64,000 nt of DNA from Glycine soja (Eukaryota > Streptophyta > Magnoliopsida > Fabales > Fabaceae), in contig NC_041011.1 in assembly GCF_004193775.1 (NCBI RefSeq), positions 48,057,167 to 48,121,166 of the forward strand, written 5' to 3'. The position numbers and the translations under genes are program-made. The notes under the pieces are model-generated. The model saw nothing but the letters and a program-made list of their open reading frames with translations. It searched no databases and was not told the origin of the DNA. Positions 47,674 through 62,623 of the stretch are shown here, piece after piece. The number at the start of each line of letters is the position of its first letter. Position 1 is the stretch's first letter.

Positions 47674-50600
47674 AAATAAAAGGAAATAGTCGTGCTTGTG
47701 CATTTTATTTTCCATTACTTATTCACAAAAAGCGTTGAAATAACAAAATAAATGTATAAGCCAAGAAAGTTCTATTGAATAAAAAATCTCTGTCCTGCCC
47801 CCAAAGGGTTGAAAACTTGTTCCACCTTGCAGAAGTTCACCTTTACAGATTCAAAGGGTTCCCAATTTAGAAAATGTTGGAACTTATGGGATCATCATTG
47901 CTTGCTATCAACTTGATTTAATACTAGATTATATGTCCAAAATCCCCAAAAGTTACATTTTTTTTTGGTACAATATAGATGGAGTTTGTTTTTTGCATTT
48001 AAATTGCATATTTTAAATATTTTTATGACAGTTATGAAAGTGTAATATAATGTGAAGGGCTTTAATTCGTTAAAGATAAGAAAATAGTGTGTAGTCTTCA
48101 CGTACAACATAAATTAATTTAACTGATGAAACTCCCTAGCCAGGTAGACTGAATAATGGCAGTGAGGTAATAATAGCGTTTCAGCTATGGGTTGGAGCAT
48201 ACTATTCATTGAGCTAGTACACCTAATAGCTTATGCTTATTCAAGTCAACTTCATCTCGTGCCGACACATTCTCTACCCTTTAAGAGCAATCAACAAAGT
48301 ACTTCCTAGTAATATTAAACTTGATCATTATCAATCGTCACATTGTTTTTAAGTGTAACTAGTTGTACCCCATAAACACAATAACCTGTTAAGTATATAT
48401 GCTTTTTAGATTATGGATTTTGATCTTTTTTCATTTCGGGCTTTTTCATTTACCTTTTGAAATATCAGGTACTGCATAACTCATTTTCAAATATGGCCAG
48501 AAATGGTAAAGAAACCTGCTTTTGCTGATGTTGCTTGCATGTTTACCGTTCTTTTAACTGGTATCCACTTTTGAATTGAAAAAGATCCAGTTGAGTATGA
48601 TTAATTTTGGGAATATATGAAAAAAAACCAAATAATATAAGCTTAAAGGAATATAAGATATGGTTAACAAAAACAAAAACTAAGAATTGGGGGGGGGAGA
48701 AAACTAATATAAAGAAGAACTCATCAAATTCTTTTATATTCTTTGATAGAGTCAATTTTTTGTTACAAACTTAATGCAGTTAAGAAACCAGTCTTTGTCC
48801 TGTTTTTGTGGCTGATGTGTGCAGTTGATGAAATAAATGGCAGCAACAGTGAATCAGGTAAGCGTGAAGAATCTACAAGCGTGTGCAAGTTGAAGTTGCT
48901 ATAGGAGAAAATTGTCCTTACAAGGGCCATTACACTTGCACTTGCATTATTGCAAAAGGAACGTTTGTACAAATTTGGCAGATAATAGAAGATGATAGCG
49001 TTGATGGTGGACAACATCAGGATAAAAACAGTTAACTTGGGTGAAATTGTTGCAGCAATTTTCAGCACAGAGGATCAATTTCTGTTGCATTAGTTCATAT
49101 TTCGTATGTGGGTTGTATTAACTTGTGATTGTTGTCAAGTATTGTTGATACTATAAAATATAGATTTTAGTTGATTTTAACAAATGATGTTTTCTTCTGA
49201 TTTTAACATATCCCCTCTTCTATGGGATTATTTTTCATTTGACTAGTTTACCAAGTCATCGTATTATTACAATAAGTCATGAACTAAGTTTGAGAAAGTT
49301 ACCGGCACCAAAAAAAAGTTTGAGAAAGTTACATTACAATAATCAATTACTTAGAGGTAGGTAAACGTTAGGATTAACTTATTCTTATGATGGCGGTAAT
49401 AGAAGGTAATCCTCTCCATTCCTAAAACTCGTGTTTGGTTTAGCAAATTTTTAAAAAATTATTCGCTTCTTGAACTTTTTTAAAGTTAATTATTTCACTA
49501 AAACGAATCTGAAGCAAACATATTGCTTTCCTTGAACACTTATCTACGGAAGCTAACGATGACTTCACTTTGCTTTTGTTCAGTTCAGCTGAAAAATAGA
49601 GCATGCACAACATTTTTACACCGTTAATCAATAAAAAAATATCATATATAATAATTTTATTATTTTTTATATTAATTATGTTAAAACCGTTTATAACATG
49701 GTATTTACACAATCATTTAACAACGGATTGTCATGTATGATACTTTTATAATAATAACTTAAAAAAATCAATTTTAGGATGGTTTCTAATAAATTGACAA
49801 TATAAATTCTTCACACCTTTTTTTTATTTGGTACACTCATAGTATATTGAAATTAAATTAACCCATAAAATTGATGTAATGGTATAAGATGTTGCTAAGT
49901 AGAAACAACGTGTATTCTCAGACACACGACCATAAGAAAAAAATATGGAAATTAAACTCATAAAAATTAAATACATTAGGTGATAAATTGATTACTTAGT
50001 TGGCACATGCACATGTATCCCCCCTAACTTATTCCAGAGATGGAATCTGAGGAGTTCCCATGTATATCTTCGAGTTGGTAGTGTCCCTTCAATCAGGCAT
50101 ATACCCAAGCAAAACAAGCCATTTGACTAAGAAAATGATCCCCGATTAGTTTGTCAAGGAACACAGGAACCCTAGCGAGACACGACAAAGGTACAGCGTT
50201 GGACCGTTGGTGAAGAAATTCCCAAGCGCGTATGTTTGTGTTACATTATTATTCCGAATTTGAGATTATTGAACCAATTAATGACTTGATGAGATCAACA
50301 AGGTATCACAATTATTGTTGAGAATTGGACAATGTGGTTCTTCAATACATAAACAAAACAATATTTTATTTGTATATTTAACTAATATACTCCACTGAAA
50401 TCCCTTTGCCAGATTGCACTTTCATTAGCAAAAAAAAAAATAGAAAAAGAAAAAAAAAACTGGTTGAAAACTACACACACAAAGTTCAATAGTGATAAAA
50501 AAATTGTCACGCATGGTCGAAGGTTGGCCTCCTCTAAGTAGCAAGAATTATTCAGTTTGTCAAATAATATTAAATAACAATACTGATGAGAACGAAGAAA

Positions 50601-51181
50601 CATAAAACTACCTTTTACAAAAACTAATAAGATAGATATTTAGAAAGAACTTATTAAAATAACTCTAAACCTGCAATGAACTTAATTTCACAACTATTAT
50701 AATTAGCTAGAAATTAAATTGTAGGCGTGCCTGAAGCTCTAAATTAAAGGGTGTATTATCATATTATCATATAGCAAAACTTGAAGCATGATGTGCTCTA
50801 CAGTTGTTTGCTTCTGCCTAAACTATGGAACAATTAAGTATCTTATTCTCCCTGAACTTGTGGAAAGGAGCAAGAATCATTATCTGCCGACTACTATCCT
50901 CTAGGGCACAAGGGAATCTTACAATTGTTGTTGTTATGCGCTTTTAACTAAGATTATTCATGTAAAACTTTGGTCCCATGAGAGAAGATATTTTGATTTT
51001 ATCAACAAAAGGATTAAGATATAACAATTAGAAATTAAAAATCATATGTAAGGACTAAAACCATGTGCTTTTAGTTCTTAAAAATTAAAATTCATGTACT
51101 TTTAGTTAATATAAAAAGGATTAAGATATTTTGTTTTATTTTTATTTAAAAAAAATGTAAAGAGGCACTTCTCTTTTTTTG

Positions 51182-51226
<45 letters not shown>

Positions 51227-52746
51227 GAATTCGGGAATATCGTGATATAAAAATATTAAAATGTATTTTTAAATATGAAAGTACATATAAAAAAAAAATC
51301 AAAACTCTTCCCCTCAACATGAGAATTTAAACATTCTTAAAAATTCTAGACATTGTTAATCAAACTCTTTTACAAGTATATAACATTTACTATATATTTT
51401 TATGCTCCCATATCATACTACATTTGTCTTCCATGACATTATTTGATTCTGATATGTGCTATGATCAACTTATGATTGGGAATACGACAAATTAAATAAA
51501 TTTAAAAGATTGATGACGAGAACTGTGTACAATACATAATAAAGCCATCTAGCCAATTCAAAAGTGTTCGTTAGTTACATTAGAGATATTGTTCTATATA
51601 TATGCAGCCCCCCTACCCCAATTAAAAGAAAAAAGATATTGTTCTAAATTCAAATCGTTGCTTGTTAGCAATAAAATCTCTAAACAAAGAATACGATGCC
51701 ATGCCAGAATATAGTGCACCAAAGTTTTTTATATGCAATTAGTATTTGAGAAAAAGGGTTACGCATAAACATTAGTATTTTACTATATGCAATGGATAAA
51801 TTCTTTTTTACATAAATAAAATTTAAATTTAATTTATAATATTGTCAGTGTAAAAAACTTACATTGTCCACCGACTAAAATTCATAATTGATATTATTTT
51901 AAAAATAATTTATCATAAAAATCAATAAATTTATCATACTTTACTGTTTATAATTTAAAAATAATATAAATACCTTTGACATTGTTAATGCATAAACTAT
52001 TTATTCTTAAAAATTAGTAATTTAAATTATTTTATCATTGAAATTGCTTTCTTCCATCCCCTATACTATGTTTCCTGTCTTAATGACGTTTTCTCATTAT
52101 TAATATCAATAAAAGAAATCACAAAAGGCCTTGGACTTTATATAGGTGACGCAAAACGTAAGAAAGATAGTGAGCTTACAAATATTTGAATTTGGTGGTA
52201 CACAACTTCACCAACTTCCAGAAGTAGCTCATGCGCTAAAACTGTCTTTAATATGTTAAAAAAAAAATTACATTTGTCATTGTTTTATACATTTTGCCAC
52301 GAGGATTATGTTTGAATTTTTGCCTCTAATATGGGATTATATATAATTTTTGACATTCAATGCCTTTCACCAAAATAACTAGCAATGAAAACCAATGTCC
52401 ATTCCTTGACCCTTTCCAATGCAATATGGCAACCTGAGCAAGGCAGAAGCAACAGACATGAGATAAAGACACTACCTGATCACCTTGATTTCTACTAGGG
52501 CATTAGGTGTATAGCCTAAGAGTTGATTACTTGATTCCATCTTGGGTTGATTGTTCATAACCGACATCAACCCATAGTGCAATGAATAAATACAGACAAA
52601 CCATGTCCCAACACAGCTACTCTGTCAGAAACTCACTTCAAAACTCAGTTTTCTAGCCAGTCTATGCAATGATAAATCTTAGTCCTAGTTACGAAAATAA
52701 CAAATGAAAGTCGTAATTTATCAGCATGTAAGCTTCAAATTTCCGT
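47674..52746. other. Long AT-rich spacer (~5 kb)
   Basis: No gene is convincingly present. A 101-codon minus-strand frame at 48763-49068 starts with a hydrophobic, signal-like stretch but matches nothing known. A (TAA)n microsatellite lies at 51182-51226. No transposon proteins or RNA genes were recognised. Confidence 0.5.
51182..51226. repeat. (TAA)n microsatellite
   Basis: About 14-15 uninterrupted ATA/TAA units. Confidence 0.95.
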
Positions 52747-55650
<2,904 letters not shown>

Positions 55651-56824
55651 TTTCAAAACTCAACAACACCAGAGAGAGTGTGTGTGAATTTGTATTCTGT
55701 AAATGTTATTTCAATTTCAATGTCCGCGTCTCATGTCTCATACTGCTAGATCTCAATCACGCTGGATCATGGGCCGCTGGCCCGCTTCTATTTCATAACT
55801 TTTTTAAAAAAAAAAAAGAAAAACACTTACTAAATGTTATGTGTCAGACTTTTTTGATATGCCAAAAAGACAAGAGTGGTGGTCGGAAGACTTGAGGCCG
55901 GAACCTTTTCCACCTGAATTTTGATAGGTTAGGCTTATTTGTTTTCAATTTTTTGTATTTTATCCCCTCTAGTTTATTATATTGGAACTCATTATTCTCA
56001 ATTTTTTTACTCTTTGATAACACTCTTTGTAAGTAAGCTTTTTTGTTTCCAGTGACCTAAGGTCCTAGATTCGCCATTGCCACCATAGAGTCCAAACTTG
56101 ACACCTTTATTTTAAGGGCAAAAGCGTGAATGTTCAAACCAACTCAAAGTGAACAATATCTCATCAGCAGTGATCCTAACCATGCAGCAGACTTCAGGTC
56201 GGAACAAAAATCAATTCTTAAGTTTGAATTTTATTAAAAAAAAATATTTGATATCATTTTATTAAATAGGCTATTAAATGAAAAAATTAATCTCTACAGG
56301 AAATTGAATACATGATTTTTTTATAAAAAAAAAAACAAATGTTTATTTTAATATTTCAAATAAGTGATTCATTTAAAAATATAATCAATTCCACTACTTT
56401 ATTATAAATTTGGCTCCTTACTTTTAAACGAAAACATTTTTAAGGATGATTTTTTCTCATAAAATCAATTAACTTTTCCTGAATTAAATATTTAATTTTA
56501 GGTTAAATTATTCTTTTCTTATTATAGTTTTATGATTCCTATCTTTTAGTCTCTATAATTTGAAAATGATTTTTTAATTTCTATAATTTACATGTTAATT
56601 TTCGTTTGATCCCTGTCATTTAAGAGTATTTTTTTTAGTTTTTAGTCCTTATCACTTATATTTTAATTCTTTTCTAGTTTCTATAATTTTTTCGACCAAT
56701 GAGTATGAATTATATTAATAATAGCTCAATAAATGCATCCATTTCCCCGAAAAATGAGTGATATTTCAATAATATGAAGTTTTGAACAAGTTTTGATTGT
56801 CATTTATTTTATTTTTGGCTGCAG
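55651..56824. other. Region between the CFIm25 start and the MSH3 remnant
   Basis: It holds the CFIm25 promoter and leader (55651 to about 55900), then AT-rich DNA. A diverged 'ttttagtctctataattt' repeat lies at about 56510-56700. No upstream MSH3 exons were recognised, which places the 5' truncation of that gene here. Confidence 0.6.
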
Positions 56825-59173
56825 TTATCAACTGATGTAAAGGTTCCTTCAAACTGGATCAAGGTAAATAGCACAAAGAAAACAATTCGGTATCACCCTC
56901 CTAAAGTAGTGACAGCATTAGACAAGTTATCATTAGCAGAAGAGGAGCTCACTGTTGCCTGCCGAGCTGCCTGGAATAGCTTTCTTAGGGACTTCAGTAA
57001 ACACTATGCTGAGTTCCAAGCTGCTGTTCAAGCACTAGCTGCCTTAGATTGTCTGCATTCATTTGCCATTCTTTCAAGAAATAAGGTTTGTTCTTAAAGG
57101 AATTTTCAACTGCCTTCAAATGTTTCTGGCATTTTGTAATATAATTCTCTATTTTCTGTGACAGGGTTATGTTCGCCCAGTGTTTGTAGATGATCATGAG
57201 CCTGTTCAAATACAAATTTGTTCTGGTAGACATCTGGTATGAATTTAATGGCTTGAACTTTCGTATGTAATTTCTCACCTAGTGCCATAAGGCTTTCGTA
57301 CTTTTGTACAAATTAACATTAATGTTTTCTTGAATCCATTTGAGTTGCAAATTCTTGCCTGTCATATTTGTGGTTTTACTGGTTTGTGTATTTAGTATAC
57401 GTTATCATGTGCATTTTTCCCCCTTCAAATTGGTTCTTGGATGGCTTAGTCATTGGCTTGTGCATCAGAAGAATTGTTTGACAGTTGCAAATGTAGTTGA
57501 AATGACTTTGCAACATTATCTAGTGTAACAGAACCTGAATACTCTACCCTCAAAATTTTTGGGGTTGCTATACTTTTGAGTTTTGACTTTGACTCATTTG
57601 ATTCAAGTTCCTCATTGTTTATTGGTAACCCGAGGCTCATTATTGTAAGTCATTTCTCACCAGGTTTTAAAGACTACCTTACAAGACAATTTTGTCCCAA
57701 ATGATACAAACATGCATGCAGATGGAGAGAACTGTCAGATTGTTACTGGACCCAATATGGGGGGAAAAAGTTGCTACATTCGCCAGGTGGCTCTGATTGC
57801 TATAATGGCTCAGGTAGAACCAATGCAGTGTGTGCTATATTTATGCTTTAGATTTTCTGCCGTTAATGCATCAACCTGTCGAGGTTGTGCAGTAGAGCGT
57901 ATGCTTTACTTTGTTAATACTGAAAGCCAATTATCTTTTCTGTCAAAGGTTCTGATATATCATGTCTTGAAATTGAGTTAGCTTTTTGTTTCAAATTTTC
58001 TGTATTTTCAGCTCAAGTTGTTGAACTATTTTCCCCTCTAAAATATTTAACCTACTGCTTTTCTTTGACAACCTTGTCCCTTCGACCTGTTGCTTTATTG
58101 AAATATTTCTGATCTCTCTAGGTTGGTTCCTTTGTACCAGCATCATCAGCAAAACTTCATGTCCTGGATAGAATCTACACCCGGATGGGTGCTTCTGACA
58201 GTATTCAGCAAGGGAGAAGCACCTTCCTAGAAGAATTAAGTGAGACTTCACATATACTCCATAGCTGCACAGAACATTCACTGGTTGTCATAGATGAGCT
58301 TGGGAGAGGTACAAGTACACATGATGGTATGGCCATTGCTCATGCGACGTTGTATTATCTTCTGAAGCAAAAAAGAAGCATGGTCCTCTTTGTCACACAC
58401 TATCCCAAGATTGCCAGTCTGGCAACTGAATTTCCTGGCTCTGGCAGCGTATCACGTGTCACATCTGACCTCACACGATGCAAGTAAAAATTCCAACTTG
58501 GATCATGATATCACTTATCTATACAAGCTAGTACCTGGTGTTTCAGAGAGGAGTTTTGGATTTAAGGTTGCCCAGCTTGCACAGGTAATAAATTCACGAA
58601 ATTATATATTACTATTTAACACCTGTCAAAAGATATATATATTACTAGTGTACTGCTGTCAGAGCAATTGGTTGATTTTGTTTGAGTGGATAATAAATAT
58701 GTGATGCATAACTCTTCCTCAAGTAGAGCTAGTTCATTCATTGCAGACTAACATTAGGGCTAGGAATTGGAAATTTGGGGATTGCATTAGCATCTGAGCT
58801 TGATTGCTGAGGTTTCTAATGTTTATAGAAATTTCTTTTATTGAATTTCACTAAGTTGGAAACATCATGCTTTTCAGTTACCATCACATTGCATAAGTCG
58901 AGCTATTGTCATGGCTTCTAAATTAGAAGCACTAGTAAACAGTAGAATACATGGTAGATCAAGAAAGGAGCTGTTATTGGACACGCTGGTGATTGATCAA
59001 GAAAAAGAACAGCTTATGGCTCAACCGCATGATCATCCACATAAAGAGAAAGTATAGCTTACAAAGATTTCTATTTAAACTTAAAAGCTGCAACACAAGA
59101 TGACGATGGTGCTAAATGCTTTCACCTATTGGAACATGCTAGAAGCATTGCAAAGAAATTAATTGGCAGGTGA
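56825..59173 (+). pseudogene. MSH3: MSH3 mismatch-repair gene, 5'-truncated and frameshifted
   Basis: Exons 56825-57085, 57165-57236, 57664-57813, 58122-58584 and 58878-59173 encode the C-terminal part of DNA mismatch repair protein MSH3 (MutS-beta subunit with MSH2). The ATPase motifs are intact: Walker [14 protein letters not shown], signature GRSTFLEELSETS and Walker B LVVIDELGRGTSTHDG. Everything before the late clamp region is missing, including the mismatch-binding domain. Two lesions are seen. Near 58440 the frame shifts between ATEFPGS and AAYHVSHLTSHDA; the exon is 463 nt where 465 would keep phase, fitting a 2-bp loss. Near 59050 the frame breaks between AQPHDHPHKE and YKDFYLNLKAATQDDD, fitting a 1-bp loss. 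It ends at HLLEHARSIAKKLIGR then TGA. It is probably a relic duplicate of an intact MSH3 elsewhere. Confidence 0.9.
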
Positions 59174-59407
59174 GGTACCTTGTCTTTTTTTTCATTATTT
59201 TAAAGAAGATGAATATTTTTATCTAATTTTGATCTCATTACTACTTATTAGCTCCCTTTAGCGTTACTAATGCATGGTGATAAGATTATCAGTTTAGACC
59301 TTTGACTCAATTTTCCCGTCATATATTATCCATATAATGCAGTTATAAGATTGGCTTAGTTGTGAAGGGTAAGAGGTCGTGAGTTTGAATCATCCTACTA
59401 ACACAAC

Positions 59408-59428
59408 ATTAACAACTAACACCTAACA
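59408..59428. repeat. Target-site duplication of the LINE (left copy)
   Basis: The 21 bases beginning attaacaactaac and ending acctaaca are identical to 62603-62623 on the other side of the LINE. Confidence 0.93.
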
Positions 59429-62400
59429 AACAAACAAACAACAACAACGCCTTATCCCACTAGGTGGGGTCGGCTACATGGATCAACTTCCGCCATAATG
59501 TTCTATCAAGTACCATACTTCTATCCAAATCATTAAGTTCGAGATCTTTCTTGATAACCTCTCTTATAGTCTTTTTGGGTCTTCCTCTGCCTCGAATTGT
59601 TTGCCTTCTCTCCATCTGGTCTACTCTCCTCACTACAGAGTCTACCGGTCTTCTCTCTACATGCCCAAACCACCTAAGTCTATTTTCCACCATCTTCTCT
59701 ACAATAGGCGCTACTCCAACCCTCTCTCTAATAGCTCCGTTTCTAATTTTATCCTGTCGAGTCTTACCACACATCCATCGCAACATCCTCATCTCCGCTA
59801 CACCTACTTTAGTCTCATGTTGGCTCTTGACCGCCCAACATTCTGTACCGTACAAAATCGCCGGTCTTACCGCAGTCCGATAAAACTTTCCCTTTAGCTT
59901 GATCGGTACCTTTGCATCACATAACACCCCCGATGCTTTTCTCCATTTCATTCATCCTGCTTGAATGCGATGATTCACATCCCCTTCAATTTCTCCATCA
60001 TCCTGTATTACAGACCCAAGATATTTAAACCGTGTGACTTGAGGGATAATATGGTCTCCTATTTTCACCTCTGAGTTAGATACCCTCGTACTTTTGTTGA
60101 ACTTACATTCCATATACTCCGATTTGCTTCTGCTTAGGCGAAAGCCATGTGTTTCTAGAGCTCGGCTCCAAGTTTCCAACCTCTCATTCAACTCCTCCCT
60201 CGACTCTCCAAGGAGGACTATGTCATCTGCAAAAAGCATGCATCTTGGCGCTATCTCTTGGATTTGTTCCGTGAGGACATCCAGAATTAAGGTAAAAAGG
60301 TAGGGGCTAAGGGTTAACCCTTGATGCAAACTAATTGTGATGGGAAAATCGTCTGACTCTCCACCCTGTGTCCTAACACTAGTCGATACCCCATCATACA
60401 TATCTTGGATAGCTCGAATATATGCAACCCTAACCCCTTTCTTTTCTAGAGCTTTCCACAAAATCTCTCTAGGCACTCTATCATACGCTTTCTCCAAGTC
60501 AATAAAAATCAAGTGCAAGTCTTGTTGGTCCATGCGATATTGCTCCATCACCCGCCGTAATAAATAAATCGCTTCCATGGTCGACCTTCCCGGCATGAAA
60601 CCAAATTGATTCTCAGTAACTTGAGTCTCCTTTCTTAATCTCCGTTCGATCACTTTTTCCCATAATTTCATGGTATGACTCATGAGCTTGATTCCCCTAT
60701 AATTTGCACAATTTTGTATATCCCCCTTGTTCTTATAGATTGGCACTAACGTGCTTCTCCTCCATTCCTCCGGCATGCGTTTTGACCTCATAATTTCATT
60801 AAAGAGTTTGGTGAGCCACTCAAGACCTCTATCTCCAAGAGTTTTCCACACTTCAATAGGTATGTTGTCTGGCCCCACCGCCTTACCGTTACTCATTCTT
60901 TTCAACGCTTCCTTTACTTCCTGTTTCTGAATCCGACGATAATACTTATAGTTCCGGTCCTCTTCTCTTGTGTCTAGACTGCTAGAGTCATATCCATATC
61001 CATCATTAAATAAGTTGTGGAAATACACCTTCCACCTTTCCTTGATATCTTTTTCATGCACTAAGACTTTGCCTTCTTCATCCTTAACACACTTTACGTG
61101 ATCCAAATCTCTAGTCTTCCTCTCTCTACCCTTAGCAAGCCTATATATAGATCTTTCTCCGTCCCTGGTTCCTAGAGCTTGGTATAGTCCGTCAAAAGCT
61201 TGGGCTCTTGCCTCACTCACCGCCTTTTTGGTTTCATTTCTAGCTATCTTATACTTATCCCAAGTTTCAGAATTTCTACACCTAGACCACTCCTTGAAAC
61301 ACTCCTTTTTTACTCTAACTTTGCTCTGAACACTTTCATTCCACCACCACGATTCTTTACCCCTAGGTCCAAAACCTCTAGATTCATCCAACGTCTCTTT
61401 AGCCACTTTAATAATCTCTTGGGACGTCTTGTTCCACATATCATTTGCACTTCCTTGTGATTGTCCACACCATCCCTCCCATATCTTTTGTTGGAAGATT
61501 CCTTGTTTCTCACCCTTCAAGTGCCACCATTTGATCCTTGGTGCTACCATAGGACTTCTTCTCTTTGCCCTATCTCTAATTCTTACATCCATAACCAAAA
61601 CTCTATGTTGGGTAGTCAAGCTCTCTCCCGGGATAACTTTACAGTTCAAGCAATACTTCCTATCAGACTTCCTGATAAGGAAGAAATCTATCTGAAAACA
61701 TGTCTCTCCACTTTTGTAAGTGATAAGATGTTCCTCTCTTTTCTTAAACCATGTATTGGCTATAGAAAGATCCAAAGCCTCCGAAAACTCCAAGATGGAT
61801 TTACCCTCCCCATTCATCTCCCCTAGGTCAAAACCCCCATGCACCCCCTCAAAACCTCTATCCACGCTACCTACATGTCCATTGAGATCCCCTCCTAGGA
61901 AAACTTTCTCTCCTTGGGGTATATCCTGAAGTACCCCTTCTAGATCCTCCCAAAATTTTACCTTAAAGTGTTCTGCCAACCCAACCTGAGGTGCGTACCC
62001 ACTAATAACATTAAAGGTGTCCTGCCCCACTACCAATTTTAAGGCTATGATACGATCTCCTACTCTTCTTACATCTACGACATCCTTCTTCCACTGCTTG
62101 TCCACAATAATCCCTACCCCATTTCTTGATCTGATTTTTCCCGTATATCACAGCTTAAATCCCGAGTTGTCTAATTCTTTCGCTTTTTCACCTGTCCACT
62201 TAGTTTCTTGTAGGCACATAAAATTGATCTTCCTCCTCACCATAACATCCACTATTTCCATAGATTTTCCAGTAAGTGTGCCTATATTCCATGTACCAAA
62301 GTGAATCCTCCTGTCATGAACTAGCTTCTTTACCCACACTCGTTCACGAAAATGTGGGAACCCTTGCTTACTTTTCACTACATCCGGGCGGCGATGCAGC

Positions 62401-62602
62401 GGCCCTTGCTCTTTTGACACTGTACTCGAGCCATACAGCGCGTTGCTTTCGGGCAACGACCTAGCATTCACATTATTACGTAATTGATCCATGTCATAGA
62501 GATTCGACAAAGTTTTACGTTGGCTGTCGAAAGCCTAACACAATCCTCTCCTTTTATCCGGGTTTGGGACCGGCTAAGAATAGCAAAGCTAACCTAGGCA
62601 GG
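59429..62602 (-). mobile_element. Full-length RTE-type LINE retrotransposon
   Basis: The element is 3.17 kb, lies on the minus strand and is bounded by a perfect 21-bp direct duplication. Its 3' end (on the minus strand) reads gggataaggcgttgttgttg, then ttg/tttg repeats. This is the simple-repeat tail typical of plant RTE elements rather than a poly-A tail. The 5' region precedes a single long reading frame with endonuclease and reverse-transcriptase domains. It sits about 240 bp beyond the last MSH3 remnant codon. The perfect duplication and near-intact frame imply a recent insertion. Confidence 0.93.
59460..62510 (-). pseudogene. LINE ORF: endonuclease plus reverse transcriptase, two nonsense codons
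   Basis: One frame of 1,017 codons runs from 62510 to 59460, interrupted only by TGA at 62148-62150 and at 59952-59954. N-terminal EEP endonuclease: [39 protein letters not shown], a QIDFFLIRK block and [10 protein letters not shown] hold the expected catalytic Glu, Asp/Asn and His. Reverse transcriptase: [54 protein letters not shown] and the catalytic FADDIVLL are intact. The C-terminal tail reads ILYGTECWAVK, ENRLRWFGHVERRPVDSVVR and ends RTLWRKLIHVADPT. Both stops fall where related copies have Trp or a one-step change of it (NSGFKL*YTGK; HRIQAG*MKWRK). The first stop cuts off most of the endonuclease, so this copy cannot make the full protein unless the stops are bypassed. Confidence 0.9.
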
Positions 62603-62623
62603 ATTAACAACTAACACCTAACA
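62603..62623. repeat. Target-site duplication of the LINE (right copy)
   Basis: Identical over 21 bases to 59408-59428. Confidence 0.93.

Noticed and set aside
48763..49068. 101-codon minus-strand frame with a hydrophobic start, possible secreted peptide
   Set aside because: No known peptide-hormone motif, no cysteine pattern and no promoter support. Frames of this length are expected by chance in 5 kb of spacer.
59464..62464. Plus-strand frames across the LINE (for example 59464-59883, 61461-61826)
   Set aside because: Antisense shadows of the LINE reading frame.
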